Assembly (NCBI RefSeq): GCF_014637175.1
Contig: NZ_BMEV01000034.1
Coordinates: 1 to 34,933 of the forward strand
Length of the DNA: 34,933 nt
Reading direction: 5' to 3'
DNA from: Compostibacillus humi
GTDB lineage: Bacteria; Bacillota; Bacilli; Bacillales; Amphibacillaceae
The notes under the pieces: model-generated
Database searches by the model: none
What the model saw: only the letters and a program-made list of their open reading frames with translations
Told to the model about the DNA's origin: nothing
Program-made: the position numbers and the translations under genes
Shown here: piece after piece, positions 23,614 through 31,316 of the stretch
Layout of the letters: the number at the start of each line of letters is the position of its first letter
Numbering within the stretch: the first letter of the stretch is position 1

Positions 23614-25197
23614 TTGCAAAAACAGAAGGAACAAATGACGTTAACCGTTTTATACACGAGCGATGTCCACGGAAATGTCTTGCCTAAATTGTACGGAAAC
23701 AATGAAAAAGCTGAATTGGGGCTTGCTAAATATGCGAGTGCAGTAAAACAAAAACGCTTGCAAAATAATCCGCTGATCGTTATTGATAACGGCGACTTAA
23801 TACAAGGAACACCTTTAATGACCCATTATGTGAAAGAACATCAAGATAAAGAAAACCCGATGGTCGGAATTATGAACCGGATAAACATCGATGCCGGCGT
23901 CATTGGAAACCATGAGTTTAATTTCGGCAAACAAGTGTTCCAGCAAGCGGTCGAAGCGTCGAATTATCCATGGCTGTCGGCAAATATTGTCGATGCGGTG
24001 ACTAAAGAACCGAAATTCGGTCCGCCATATATCATTAAAACGTTGGATCAAGGAATAAAAATAGCCATTGTCGGGGTTACAACCCATTACATACCTAATT
24101 GGGAAGCGCCAAAACATATTGAAGGAATTGCCTTCCTCGATGCCTATTCCACTTTAAAACATTGGGTAAATGTAATCAAACAAGAAGAAAATCCGGATTT
24201 GCTCATCGCCTGCTATCACGGGGGACTGGAAAAGGACCCGGTTACAGGAGAAGCAACAGAAGCATTGACCGGCGAAAACCAAGGATATAAAATGTGTACC
24301 GAGATTAAAGGAATCGATATTTTGCTTACAGGGCATCAGCACCGCACTTTTGTTGAAAAAATAAACGGTACATTAGTTCTCCAGCCAGGGAGCAGCTGCC
24401 AATTCTATGGTGAAGTTACAGTGACATTTGCGAAACAGGAAAGTAAATGGAAGCCTATCCATAAAGAAGGAAAACTGCATTCATTGGAACAATTCGAAGC
24501 AGATGATGAAATACTGAGTTATATAGAAACGTTAGAAACCTCAACCCAAAGGTGGCTGGATAAACCTATCGGATATGTAAATGGAGATATGACCATTACC
24601 GACCCTTTTCAGGCAAGGGTACGAAAGCATCCATTTATCGAATTCATCCATAGAGTGCAAATGGAAGCGAGCGGAGTGGACATTTCAGTCGCTTCCTTGT
24701 TAAACAATCATTCTGCCGGCTTTTCATCTGTCGTCACGATGCGTGATATTGTTTCCAACTATATGTACCCGAATACCCTCGTCGTACTTGAATTAACGGG
24801 GAAAGACATTAAAGAGGCGCTGGAAAAGAGTGCAGAGTATTTCGTACTTGATAATGATGGGGAAATAGCCGTCAATCCCGTTTTTGCAAAGCCAAAACCA
24901 CAGCATTACAATTACGATATGTGGGAAGGAATTGAATATGAAATCCGAGTATCCGAACCCTTCGGCTCCCGGGTCCGCCATATTACATACCACGGCAAGC
25001 CGCTGAAAGAGGACCAAACTTACCATGTCGTGCTTAATAATTACCGGGCCTCTGGCGGCGGGAATTTTAAAATGTTTCAGCAAAAGCCGATTGTAAAAGA
25101 AATACAGAAAGATATGGTCGAATTAATTCGGGAGTATTTTGAGAAATATGAAACAATCACTGCAACGGTTCATGAAAATTTTGCCGTGAAAAAATAA
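23614..25197 (+). CDS. 5'-nucleotidase / UDP-sugar hydrolase family metallophosphatase
   Basis: About 528 residues from the TTG at 23614, chosen for GAGAGGAAGG upstream; an ATG at 23635 is a fair alternative. The N-terminal calcineurin-like metallophosphoesterase domain shows the metal motifs SDVHGN, DNGDLIQG, GNHEFNFG and GHQHR. The C-terminal 5'-nucleotidase domain (about 330-520) shows the substrate-binding region NNYRASGGGNFKMF. There is no signal peptide, so it should act in the cytoplasm, unlike many family members. Position directly after phnDCEE suggests it processes a nucleotide or phosphoester linked to the imported compound. This is inference. Confidence 0.9.
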   Translation: MQKQKEQMTLTVLYTSDVHGNVLPKLYGNNEKAELGLAKYASAVKQKRLQNNPLIVIDNGDLIQGTPLMTHYVKEHQDKENPMVGIMNRINIDAGVIGNHEFNFGKQVFQQAVEASNYPWLSANIVDAVTKEPKFGPPYIIKTLDQGIKIAIVGVTTHYIPNWEAPKHIEGIAFLDAYSTLKHWVNVIKQEENPDLLIACYHGGLEKDPVTGEATEALTGENQGYKMCTEIKGIDILLTGHQHRTFVEKINGTLVLQPGSSCQFYGEVTVTFAKQESKWKPIHKEGKLHSLEQFEADDEILSYIETLETSTQRWLDKPIGYVNGDMTITDPFQARVRKHPFIEFIHRVQMEASGVDISVASLLNNHSAGFSSVVTMRDIVSNYMYPNTLVVLELTGKDIKEALEKSAEYFVLDNDGEIAVNPVFAKPKPQHYNYDMWEGIEYEIRVSEPFGSRVRHITYHGKPLKEDQTYHVVLNNYRASGGGNFKMFQQKPIVKEIQKDMVELIREYFEKYETITATVHENFAVKK

Positions 25198-25198
25198 A

Positions 25199-25232
25199 AA
25201 ATAGCTGTCCTGAAAGTACAGGACAGCTATTT
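25199..25232. terminator. Bidirectional terminator between nucleotidase and PepSY genes
   Basis: AAATAGCTGTCCTG pairs perfectly with CAGGACAGCTATTT around a 6-nt loop. The better T tract is on the minus strand. Confidence 0.9.
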
Positions 25233-25238
25233 GAATTC

Positions 25239-26057
25239 TTAATCATCATCGTCGTCATCGTCATCATCATTGGAGTCTATTTCCACGACTAACACTGCAC
25301 CAGTATATGCATCAATTTCGATTTCCGCTTCTTTATTTCCGTTTTTAATTTCAACCTCGTAAATTAGCCGGCCGTCATCTTCATCCAAGTCCAATTCTAC
25401 GATTGTACCGGAAAATTGTTTTAACGCTATGGAACGTGCCTTGCTTTCACCGATAACAGCCTTTTTGCTGCTCTTTTGTTTTGCTTTTGGTTTTTGATCA
25501 TCTCGGTCATCATCGTCAGACTTAGTTTGTTTTGGTGTCTGTGCTGTTTTCTTTTCTGTAGTTGTATCTTCATTTTTCTTAACGGACTGCGATGCACTGT
25601 TTGTGCTGTTTTGCGCCGTTGTCGTTTGTTTTTCTTGGGCTTTTTCTTTTTCTTTAATTACCACTTGTTTTTCGCCCTGATCATCTTTATTGTCATCTTT
25701 GTCGTCATTCTGTTCCTCTGCGTTTTTCTCTGTCTGCTTTTCTTGCTGCTTATTTTGCTGATTGTCTTGTGCAGCTAGCTTTTTGTCCAAACGAATGACT
25801 TCACCGGTATTCCCGTCAATTTTGAGTTCATACTCTTTTCCGTCAATTACAAGTTCGATTTCATATACCGGATTTTTCCCTTTTTTATCCAACTCCACTT
25901 CCTTGATTGTGCCTGGATATTGTGCCGTCACTTTTTCCCGGATATCGGCAGGAGAAAGATTTGGCTCCGCATTGACACTTCCAAATTGGGAAAAACTGAA
26001 ACCGATAATTCCTGCCACTAACATCGCAGCAAGCGTAGCTAATATTTTTTTCTTCAT
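25239..26057 (-). CDS. Secreted PepSY-domain protein with charged linker and poly-Asp tail
   Basis: 272 residues. An N-terminal signal peptide (about 1-30, ending SVNA) is followed by one PepSY domain (about 36-95), then about 105 residues of Lys/Gln/Glu/Asp/Thr-rich low-complexity linker, a second PepSY domain (about 201-262), and ten consecutive Asp at the C terminus. PepSY domains are thought to restrain peptidases or act in signalling at the cell surface. It follows an OmpR-type two-component system on the same strand, like the ykoGH-ykoI arrangement of B. subtilis. The gap to the kinase gene contains repeated motifs (26101-26143) likely to be the regulator's operator. The acidic tail could bind calcium; this is inference. 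Confidence 0.88.
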   Translation of the reverse strand: MKKKILATLAAMLVAGIIGFSFSQFGSVNAEPNLSPADIREKVTAQYPGTIKEVELDKKGKNPVYEIELVIDGKEYELKIDGNTGEVIRLDKKLAAQDNQQNKQQEKQTEKNAEEQNDDKDDNKDDQGEKQVVIKEKEKAQEKQTTTAQNSTNSASQSVKKNEDTTTEKKTAQTPKQTKSDDDDRDDQKPKAKQKSSKKAVIGESKARSIALKQFSGTIVELDLDEDDGRLIYEVEIKNGNKEAEIEIDAYTGAVLVVEIDSNDDDDDDDDD

Positions 26058-26100
26058 TTTTTTTCCTCCCTTTCGCTGTTAATCTTATTGTAAGCCGCAA

Positions 26101-26143
26101 TGGTGAAAAAACATGGTGAGAAAGATTAGAATTTGATGAGAAA
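26101..26143 (-). promoter_or_regulatory. Direct repeats upstream of the PepSY gene, possible response-regulator box
   Basis: Plus-strand TGGTGAGAAA (26114-26123) and TGATGAGAAA (26134-26143) are exactly 20 bp apart, with a related GATTAGAATT between them at 10-bp phase and TGGTGAAAAA at 26101-26110. Read on the minus strand they are TTTCTCATCA/TTTCTCACCA repeats upstream of a TACAAT -10 with no good -35. This is the pattern of an OmpR-family-activated promoter. Confidence 0.6.
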
Positions 26144-26171
26144 GGGATGAATTTTTCTTCATTTCATTCCT

Positions 26172-27512
26172 TTATTGAACATACGGCAAGATAATCGTAA
26201 AGGTAGAGCCTTTCCCAAGTTCACTTTCTACTTCTATTTTTCCTTTATGGCCTTTGACTATGCTCGCTGCAATCGCTAAACCTAAGCCTGTTCCGCCGGT
26301 TTCTCTGCTTCGTGCCTTATCTACCCGATAAAAACGGTCGAAAATCCTCTCCTGAACATCTTTTGGAATCCCTTGGCCAAAATCGGTTACGGAAATGCGA
26401 GCCTTTTCTCCGCGCTTGCTAATATTTACTTCCATATCATCCGAACTATATTTCATGCCATTTTCTAACAATATATACAATACTTGTTCCAACAGCCCTT
26501 TATTACCCTTGACAAATACCGGTTCAGACTGCAAATGGATTTTTCGGCCGTAAGCTCCCTCGAAAACAGGAATAATTTCCTTTATGAGCGCCTCGATATC
26601 AATAGGATCCTTGTCTACTACTTCTTGTTTCCCTTTTGCAAGGGACAGCATTTGTTCAATTAGCCTTTTCATCCGATCTGCCTCAGAATCTATTGCTTCG
26701 ACAGATTCTTTTAACAGCGCCGGATCGTTCATTCCCCTTCGCTTTAACAATTGGGCATAGCTTTTGATAATCTGGACAGGAGTTTTTAATTCATGGGATG
26801 CATCGGAAACAAACATTTCCTGCCTTTCATAACTATCCTTCAAATAATCAATCATCTGGTTAAAAGTTTTTTGCATTTCATAAATTTCATCTTTACTTCG
26901 GGATACGGTGTCGATTTTTTTCCATTTCCCATGTTTCATGTTCTCTTGCATCGTTTCCTGCAGCTTTTGAATCGGTCGCAGCAGCAGCCGGCTTAACAAA
27001 ACGCCGGAAATGATAACAGGGATTAACATTATCAGAAAAAGAACGGTCAAAACATAGGACAAGGTGCGCATCGTCTCATCCAGTGCATATAACACATTCG
27101 ACACTTGCAGCGTGACAATCTCACCGTCTTGCCAAATAATTGGTTTTGTTACTACGGCAACATCAGGATAATTTCCTTCTGTATAAATTTCCTTTGATTC
27201 CTTATTGGTGAACTTCCACGGCAATGTTAAATATTCTGTGGATCTTGTCTGTTCAAATAACGGATTTCCGCTTTCTTCAATAATGCGAATCATCCCATTT
27301 ACCGGCAAATATGCTTTTAAAACGTTGCTTATATCCGCGTCAGGATTTTCCTTTAAGGTTGCCACTAAATCATTTGTAGTGAGTTCCAGCTCCTCTAACT
27401 CGGAAGAAGTACTCATTTTATGGAACATCAGAAAAATAGCGACATTCACAAGCAGCAGCAATATGAACATGAGCAAGCTTGTAAAGATTTGAATTTTTAC
27501 TTGCAATTTCAT
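26172..27512 (-). CDS. Sensor histidine kinase (OmpR-partner type)
   Basis: 446 residues. Membrane segment at about 10-30, extracellular sensor domain to about 150, second membrane segment at about 152-175, HAMP region to about 230, then the H box SDASHELKTP with phospho-acceptor His240. ATP-binding motifs: N box VLYILLENGMKYS, G1 VTDFGQGIP and G2 GGTGLGLAIA. The start ATG shares a base with the regulator's stop, so the pair is translationally coupled. The PepSY gene follows. The signal is unknown; cell-envelope or metal stress is usual for PepSY-linked systems. Confidence 0.94.
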   Translation of the reverse strand: MKLQVKIQIFTSLLMFILLLLVNVAIFLMFHKMSTSSELEELELTTNDLVATLKENPDADISNVLKAYLPVNGMIRIIEESGNPLFEQTRSTEYLTLPWKFTNKESKEIYTEGNYPDVAVVTKPIIWQDGEIVTLQVSNVLYALDETMRTLSYVLTVLFLIMLIPVIISGVLLSRLLLRPIQKLQETMQENMKHGKWKKIDTVSRSKDEIYEMQKTFNQMIDYLKDSYERQEMFVSDASHELKTPVQIIKSYAQLLKRRGMNDPALLKESVEAIDSEADRMKRLIEQMLSLAKGKQEVVDKDPIDIEALIKEIIPVFEGAYGRKIHLQSEPVFVKGNKGLLEQVLYILLENGMKYSSDDMEVNISKRGEKARISVTDFGQGIPKDVQERIFDRFYRVDKARSRETGGTGLGLAIAASIVKGHKGKIEVESELGKGSTFTIILPYVQ

Positions 27513-28201
27513 TATTTCCGATTCCTCATCGTATACCCGACACCGCGGACAGTGTGGATATATGGTTCCGGGTAGTTTTTATCAATTTTTTGCCTTAAAT
27601 AGCGAATATATACATCAACGACATTCGTATCCCCGTAATAATCGAATCCCCATACTTGTTCCACTATTTGTTCCCTTGTTAATACAACATTTTGATTTTT
27701 CATCAGAAAAATAAGCAGATCAAATTCCCTTGGGGTTAATTCGATTGATCTATTCCCCCTTTTTACTTCCCTGCTGGCCAAGTCGACTTGCAGGTCACCG
27801 ACAGTAAGTATTTCATGGGAGGAATTTTCTTTTTTCGCTTTCCGCAAATGGGCCCGGATTCTTGCCAGGAGCTCTTCAATTTGAAAAGGTTTTGTAATAT
27901 AGTCATTTGCGCCAAGATCTAATCCGCTCACCTTATCATGCACTTCATCCCTTGCAGTTAACAATAAAATCGGAGTTGCTTCGTCTTCCCTTCTGACCCT
28001 CCGCAAAACTTCGAAACCGCTCATTTCCGGAATCATAATATCGAGCAATACTAAGTCCCAATCCTTTTCTTTTATAAGCCTCAACGCATCTTTTCCATTA
28101 TCCGCAATCATCGTTTCATAGTCTTCATACTCCAGTTCCAATTGGAGCACTCTGCTTAATTTCTGTTCATCTTCTACAATTAATATTTTTGCCTTTGACA
28201 T
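27512..28201 (-). CDS. OmpR/PhoB-family response regulator
   Basis: 229 residues. Receiver domain with acidic pocket Glu10/Asp11, phosphorylated Asp54 (LVLLDIMIP), Thr82 and Lys104 (ITKPF). C-terminal winged-helix DNA-binding domain with ELTPREFDLLIFL and the recognition-helix region VVDVYIRYLRQKI, ending HTVRGVGYTMR. It overlaps the kinase gene by one base. It probably binds the 20-bp-spaced repeats before the PepSY gene. B. subtilis YkoG is the closest remembered relative. Confidence 0.95.
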   Translation of the reverse strand: MSKAKILIVEDEQKLSRVLQLELEYEDYETMIADNGKDALRLIKEKDWDLVLLDIMIPEMSGFEVLRRVRREDEATPILLLTARDEVHDKVSGLDLGANDYITKPFQIEELLARIRAHLRKAKKENSSHEILTVGDLQVDLASREVKRGNRSIELTPREFDLLIFLMKNQNVVLTREQIVEQVWGFDYYGDTNVVDVYIRYLRQKIDKNYPEPYIHTVRGVGYTMRNRK

Positions 28202-28226
28202 TTTTTCACCTGCTTGTAATCATAGT

Positions 28227-28805
28227 TTAGCGGAGCTTGGCATAAATACACGTATCTCTCCAATCCCTTTTATCGATGGAAAGGCTGTCCCGGCGCAAAA
28301 TGCCTTCCAGTTCAAACCCTAATCGCTCTGCAACCTTTCTGCTTTTTACATTTTTAGAATCACAGCGGATTTCCAGCCGCTGGGCATGCAATTCTCGAAA
28401 ACTAAAATCTGTTAATCCTTTTACCGCCTCTGTGATATATCCTTGTCCGCTATATCGGGTATCTATCCAATAACCGATTTCAAATTTTGGAACTTCCCAA
28501 TTAATCCGGTGTAAACCGGTGCTTCCGATAAATGCGCCGGTCTCCCGATGGAAAATATGCATCCGCAAATCTTTTCGCTCAAGGAAAGCAATGTGGGCCT
28601 GACGGACGTTTAATTCCGTTTCTTCAACACTTGGTACTTGCTGGGCAAACTCCAGCCACGGCTTTAATTCTGGCAAACTATGGATCATTGCTTCATAGAG
28701 CGGGGCACCATCCCCGGGCATCGGCAAGCGAACGAGAAGCCGTTCCGTTTCAAATTGCTGCGGAAAATCAAAAAGCAACGGATGATTCATATCCAATCCC
28801 ACCAT
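28227..28805 (-). CDS. GNAT acetyltransferase (RimJ/RimL type)
   Basis: Up to 192 residues. It opens with FETERLLVRLPMPGD, then FIGSTGLHRINWEVPKFEIGYWIDTRYSGQGYITEAV with the acetyl-CoA-binding segment, and NVKSRKVAERLGFELEGILRR, all typical of the RimJ/RimL branch that acetylates ribosomal-protein N termini or other small amines. The start is uncertain: ATG 28805 or ATG 28790; neither has a strong ribosome binding site. It lies 25 nt upstream of the response regulator on the same strand and may share its transcript. Confidence 0.88.
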   Translation of the reverse strand: MVGLDMNHPLLFDFPQQFETERLLVRLPMPGDGAPLYEAMIHSLPELKPWLEFAQQVPSVEETELNVRQAHIAFLERKDLRMHIFHRETGAFIGSTGLHRINWEVPKFEIGYWIDTRYSGQGYITEAVKGLTDFSFRELHAQRLEIRCDSKNVKSRKVAERLGFELEGILRRDSLSIDKRDWRDTCIYAKLR

Positions 28806-28862
28806 CCCATTTGTTTTCTATTATTATATATGAAAGAATTGTGCATTCAATGGAATTTTCAA

Positions 28863-28903
28863 GAAAAAAGAGTGTCCAAAAAAGCAAGCGCTTCCTGGAC
28901 ACT
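28863..28903 (-). terminator. Terminator after the thioredoxin-like gene
   Basis: On the minus strand, AGTGTCCA pairs with TGGACACT around a long loop containing AAGCGCTT, followed by a T-rich tract at 28863-28870. Confidence 0.8.
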
Positions 28904-28911
28904 TTTCCAAC

Positions 28912-29232
28912 TTAACCTAATTGCTGATGTAAAAATTCCTTTACCGATTCTGGTGTTTTCGTATAGGCACTATGCTGATGGGCAAGTTTTTCACCATTTT
29001 GGAAAATTAAGATGCTCGGTATTCCCATCACTTCATACTCTTCAGCAATCCCTTTCAGTTCATCCGTATTGACCTCGTACCAGTTATATTGCTGAAATTC
29101 CTCAAGAACTTCGCCAATGAACATGTCCATTACTTTGCAATCGGGACACCAATCGGCAAAAAATTTTATAATCACCGGCGCTTCACTTTGAATAACTTCA
29201 TTAAACTTCTCCATCGTTCCGATATATTCCAT
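28912..29232 (-). CDS. Thioredoxin-like protein (WCPDC active site)
   Basis: 106 residues, full thioredoxin length. The redox motif is WCPDC (Cys29, Cys32) instead of WCGPC, and the cis-Pro is in GIPSIL (Pro72). Bacillus YtpP-type proteins are similar. It should reduce or exchange disulfides in the cytoplasm, with a redox potential altered by the PD dipeptide. GGAAGGAG precedes the ATG. It begins 15 nt after the DUF368 gene, so the two form an operon ending at the terminator 28863-28903. Confidence 0.92.
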   Translation of the reverse strand: MEYIGTMEKFNEVIQSEAPVIIKFFADWCPDCKVMDMFIGEVLEEFQQYNWYEVNTDELKGIAEEYEVMGIPSILIFQNGEKLAHQHSAYTKTPESVKEFLHQQLG

Positions 29233-29247
29233 TACCCATGCTCCTTC

Positions 29248-30066
29248 CTATTCTTCGTTATACTCTACTTTCCCTAAAATATAAGCTGCAAGCAGCCCGA
29301 CGGCAAAAGCTGCCACGCTTACAATTGCTAACGGGATGCTAGTTGGGAATCCCGGAAAAATGACAAATACAGACCCAATCACTAAACCGATAATAATTGC
29401 AAAAGTTGCAGTAAAATAATTTTCTAAGAAAAAATGAATGATTTTACTCATCACAAGTATGCCGACGGCAATACCTGAACCGGTTACGATAATGATATCA
29501 AGCTGCAAATTGCTGATAGCTGAAATAATTGTCGTATAGCTGCCAAGCAAAAGCAGCATAAAAGATCCGCTAATTCCCGGAATAATCATTGCACTGCTTC
29601 CAATCATCCCTGAAACAAACAAAAAGATATAAGTAGAAAAAGTTATATTTTCAATTACTTCTCCTTCATTCGGATTAAAAAAAGCCATTGACGCAACAAT
29701 GCCTATTCCTATTACCAGTAATACATAGTGAGACACCCGAAAGGAATGTTTTACATCGGCCTTATGAAATAAAAATGGCAGCACCCCTAAAATTAATCCT
29801 AAAAAGAAAAATCGAGTCGGACCAGGATAATGCTCAAAAAGCCATTCGATGACATTGGCAAGCAAAAATATTGCTGTAACAATTCCAATACCTAAAGGAA
29901 TAAGAAAGCCAAAATGTTTTTTCCAATCCTTTGTGAAAATCCCATTAATTGCAGCAATTAACCGATCATAAATACCGAGCAAAACAGCAATGGTACCTCC
30001 GCTAACCCCGGGAATGACATCACTGGTACCCATTATTAGGCCGCGGTATAAGTTTTTCCATTCCAT
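29248..30066 (-). CDS. popT: DUF368 membrane protein, PopT-type undecaprenyl-phosphate translocase
   Basis: 272 residues with about eight membrane segments. Two inverted-repeat signature motifs are visible: SDVIPGVSGGTIAVLLGIYDRL near the N terminus and AMIIPGISGSFMLLLLGSY in the middle. DUF368 proteins have been shown to recycle undecaprenyl phosphate across the membrane for cell-wall synthesis (PopT), a role shared with some DedA proteins. GGAGAA precedes the ATG. The thioredoxin-like gene follows 15 nt downstream. It is divergent from the padR operon. Confidence 0.92.
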   Translation of the reverse strand: MEWKNLYRGLIMGTSDVIPGVSGGTIAVLLGIYDRLIAAINGIFTKDWKKHFGFLIPLGIGIVTAIFLLANVIEWLFEHYPGPTRFFFLGLILGVLPFLFHKADVKHSFRVSHYVLLVIGIGIVASMAFFNPNEGEVIENITFSTYIFLFVSGMIGSSAMIIPGISGSFMLLLLGSYTTIISAISNLQLDIIIVTGSGIAVGILVMSKIIHFFLENYFTATFAIIIGLVIGSVFVIFPGFPTSIPLAIVSVAAFAVGLLAAYILGKVEYNEE

Positions 30067-30149
30067 AAATTGTTCTCCTTATGTACAGTTTCGTTGTTCC
30101 ATGAAAAATTCCAGTTTCATAATACATGAAATATCATACCAAAAATAGA

Positions 30150-30177
30150 TTGAAATTTACACAGTAAATGCTATAAT
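30150..30177 (+). promoter_or_regulatory. Sigma-A promoter of padR
   Basis: TTGAAA (30150-30155), a 16-bp spacer and perfect TATAAT (30172-30177). The PadR-type dyad starts five bases downstream, covering the transcription start. Confidence 0.8.
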
Positions 30178-30181
30178 AAAA

Positions 30182-30210
30182 TTAGCTACTTTGTAAAACA
30201 AGGTAGCTAA
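30182..30210. promoter_or_regulatory. PadR operator dyad
   Basis: The left arm TTAGCTACTTTGT and right arm ACAAGGTAGCTAA are inverted repeats with one mismatch, around AAA. A third half-site, ACAAGGTAG, lies at 30235-30243 next to the start codon. Position over the start site fits autorepression by the PadR protein encoded just downstream. Confidence 0.8.
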
Positions 30211-30243
30211 AAATTTAAAATGCTATTTTGCATTACAAGGTAG

Positions 30244-30585
30244 ATGAATGACATGTCACAACGCAGCCAATTATTAAAAGGAATTCTCGAAGGATGTATA
30301 CTGGCCATCATTCAACAAGAACCTGCTTACGGTTACGAACTATCGATGAAATTGCAAAAATTTGGATTAACCGAAGTAAGCGAAGGTTCCATTTATCCGA
30401 TTTTGCTCCGTCTGCAAAAGGAAAAGTTAATCATAGGCGAAATGCGCAAGTCTGAATCTGGCCCCAACCGGAAATATTATCATTTAACCGATAAAGGTGA
30501 AGAAGCATTACAATCCTTTATTGAACATTGGATTTCCATCAAACATCCGGTGGAAAACATATTAGAAAGGGTGAAAAGACGATGA
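30244..30585 (+). CDS. PadR family transcriptional regulator
   Basis: 113 residues, the short PadR form. Winged-helix HTH with AYGYELSMKLQKFGLTEVSEGSIYPILLRLQKEKLI, the family's hallmark, then the wing GPNRKYYHLTDKGEEAL. It presumably represses its own operon through the dyad at 30182-30210. ATGs at 30244 and 30253 are both possible; AAGGTAG precedes the first. Its stop overlaps the start of the downstream membrane protein gene (ATGA), a usual pairing for PadR and DUF1700/DUF1129-type proteins. Confidence 0.93.
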   Translation: MNDMSQRSQLLKGILEGCILAIIQQEPAYGYELSMKLQKFGLTEVSEGSIYPILLRLQKEKLIIGEMRKSESGPNRKYYHLTDKGEEALQSFIEHWISIKHPVENILERVKRR

Positions 30586-31274
30586 ATGCGAAGGATATTA
30601 TTGAGCTAAACAATGAACTGCGAGAGCAGCTAAATAAAGAAAATTTAGCTGCTTATGAAGATATGCTAACCTACATTCGACTAAGTTCCAACAAATCGGA
30701 ACAGCAAACGGAGGAAGTCCTTTTAGAACTATTGGAACATTTGCTGGAAGCACAAAAATCAGGGAAAACGGCAAAGGATATTTTCGGGGAGGATTTAAAA
30801 CAATATTGCGATGAATTAATTAACGAAATTCCCGGAGAAAAAATGACTAAAAACATGAGATTTTGGTCCTATATCGCATTACAATATTTGGCTGTTATAA
30901 CCCTGACGTTTGGATTGTTGAGTTTCCTTTTACACTCCTTTTTCCAGCTGGGGGAGAGCTCTCTCCGTTTTCCATTAGGAACCGGTGTAATTGCCATCCT
31001 TCTCGATCTAGGTTTGTTTTACCTTTTAGTCCGCTTCATCTTAGCATGGATGAAAAACAGCAGTTTTAAAGAAAAAAGGCCGAAAAAGTGGGTGGAATTC
31101 CTCCAATTATGGCTTATTATGACCTGTGCCATTGCATTGTTCTATTTTATTCCAAAATTATTGCCCCACTTTGGCACTACGATTACCGTTCATAATTTAG
31201 TCATTGCAGCTATCGGCGTGATTTTGTACTTGATTGCCAAGATTCTAAATAAAAGATATCGTTTTACGTCTTAA
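30582..31274 (+). CDS. DUF1129-like membrane protein, padR partner
   Basis: 230 residues from the ATG at 30582, which overlaps the padR stop and has AAAGGG upstream; the frame is open further 5' but inside padR. The N-terminal half (1-85) is a soluble helical, acidic domain of the kind placed next to PadR. It is followed by four membrane segments (about 92-115, 127-150, 170-192, 200-222). PadR-partner proteins of this type are common in Firmicutes but have no firmly assigned function; a role in envelope stress or drug response is typical. Confidence 0.87.
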   Translation: MNAKDIIELNNELREQLNKENLAAYEDMLTYIRLSSNKSEQQTEEVLLELLEHLLEAQKSGKTAKDIFGEDLKQYCDELINEIPGEKMTKNMRFWSYIALQYLAVITLTFGLLSFLLHSFFQLGESSLRFPLGTGVIAILLDLGLFYLLVRFILAWMKNSSFKEKRPKKWVEFLQLWLIMTCAIALFYFIPKLLPHFGTTITVHNLVIAAIGVILYLIAKILNKRYRFTS

Positions 31275-31277
31275 ATC

Positions 31278-31314
31278 GATGAAGGCACCCTCCAGGAAAG
31301 GTGCCTTTTTCATC
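31278..31314. terminator. Bidirectional terminator between padR operon and capA-like gene
   Basis: GGCACC pairs with GGTGCC, extended on both sides by GATGAA and TTCATC with a few extra T, around a 10-nt loop. T runs serve the plus strand; the convergent minus gene ends at 31317. Confidence 0.85.
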
Positions 31315-31316
31315 GG

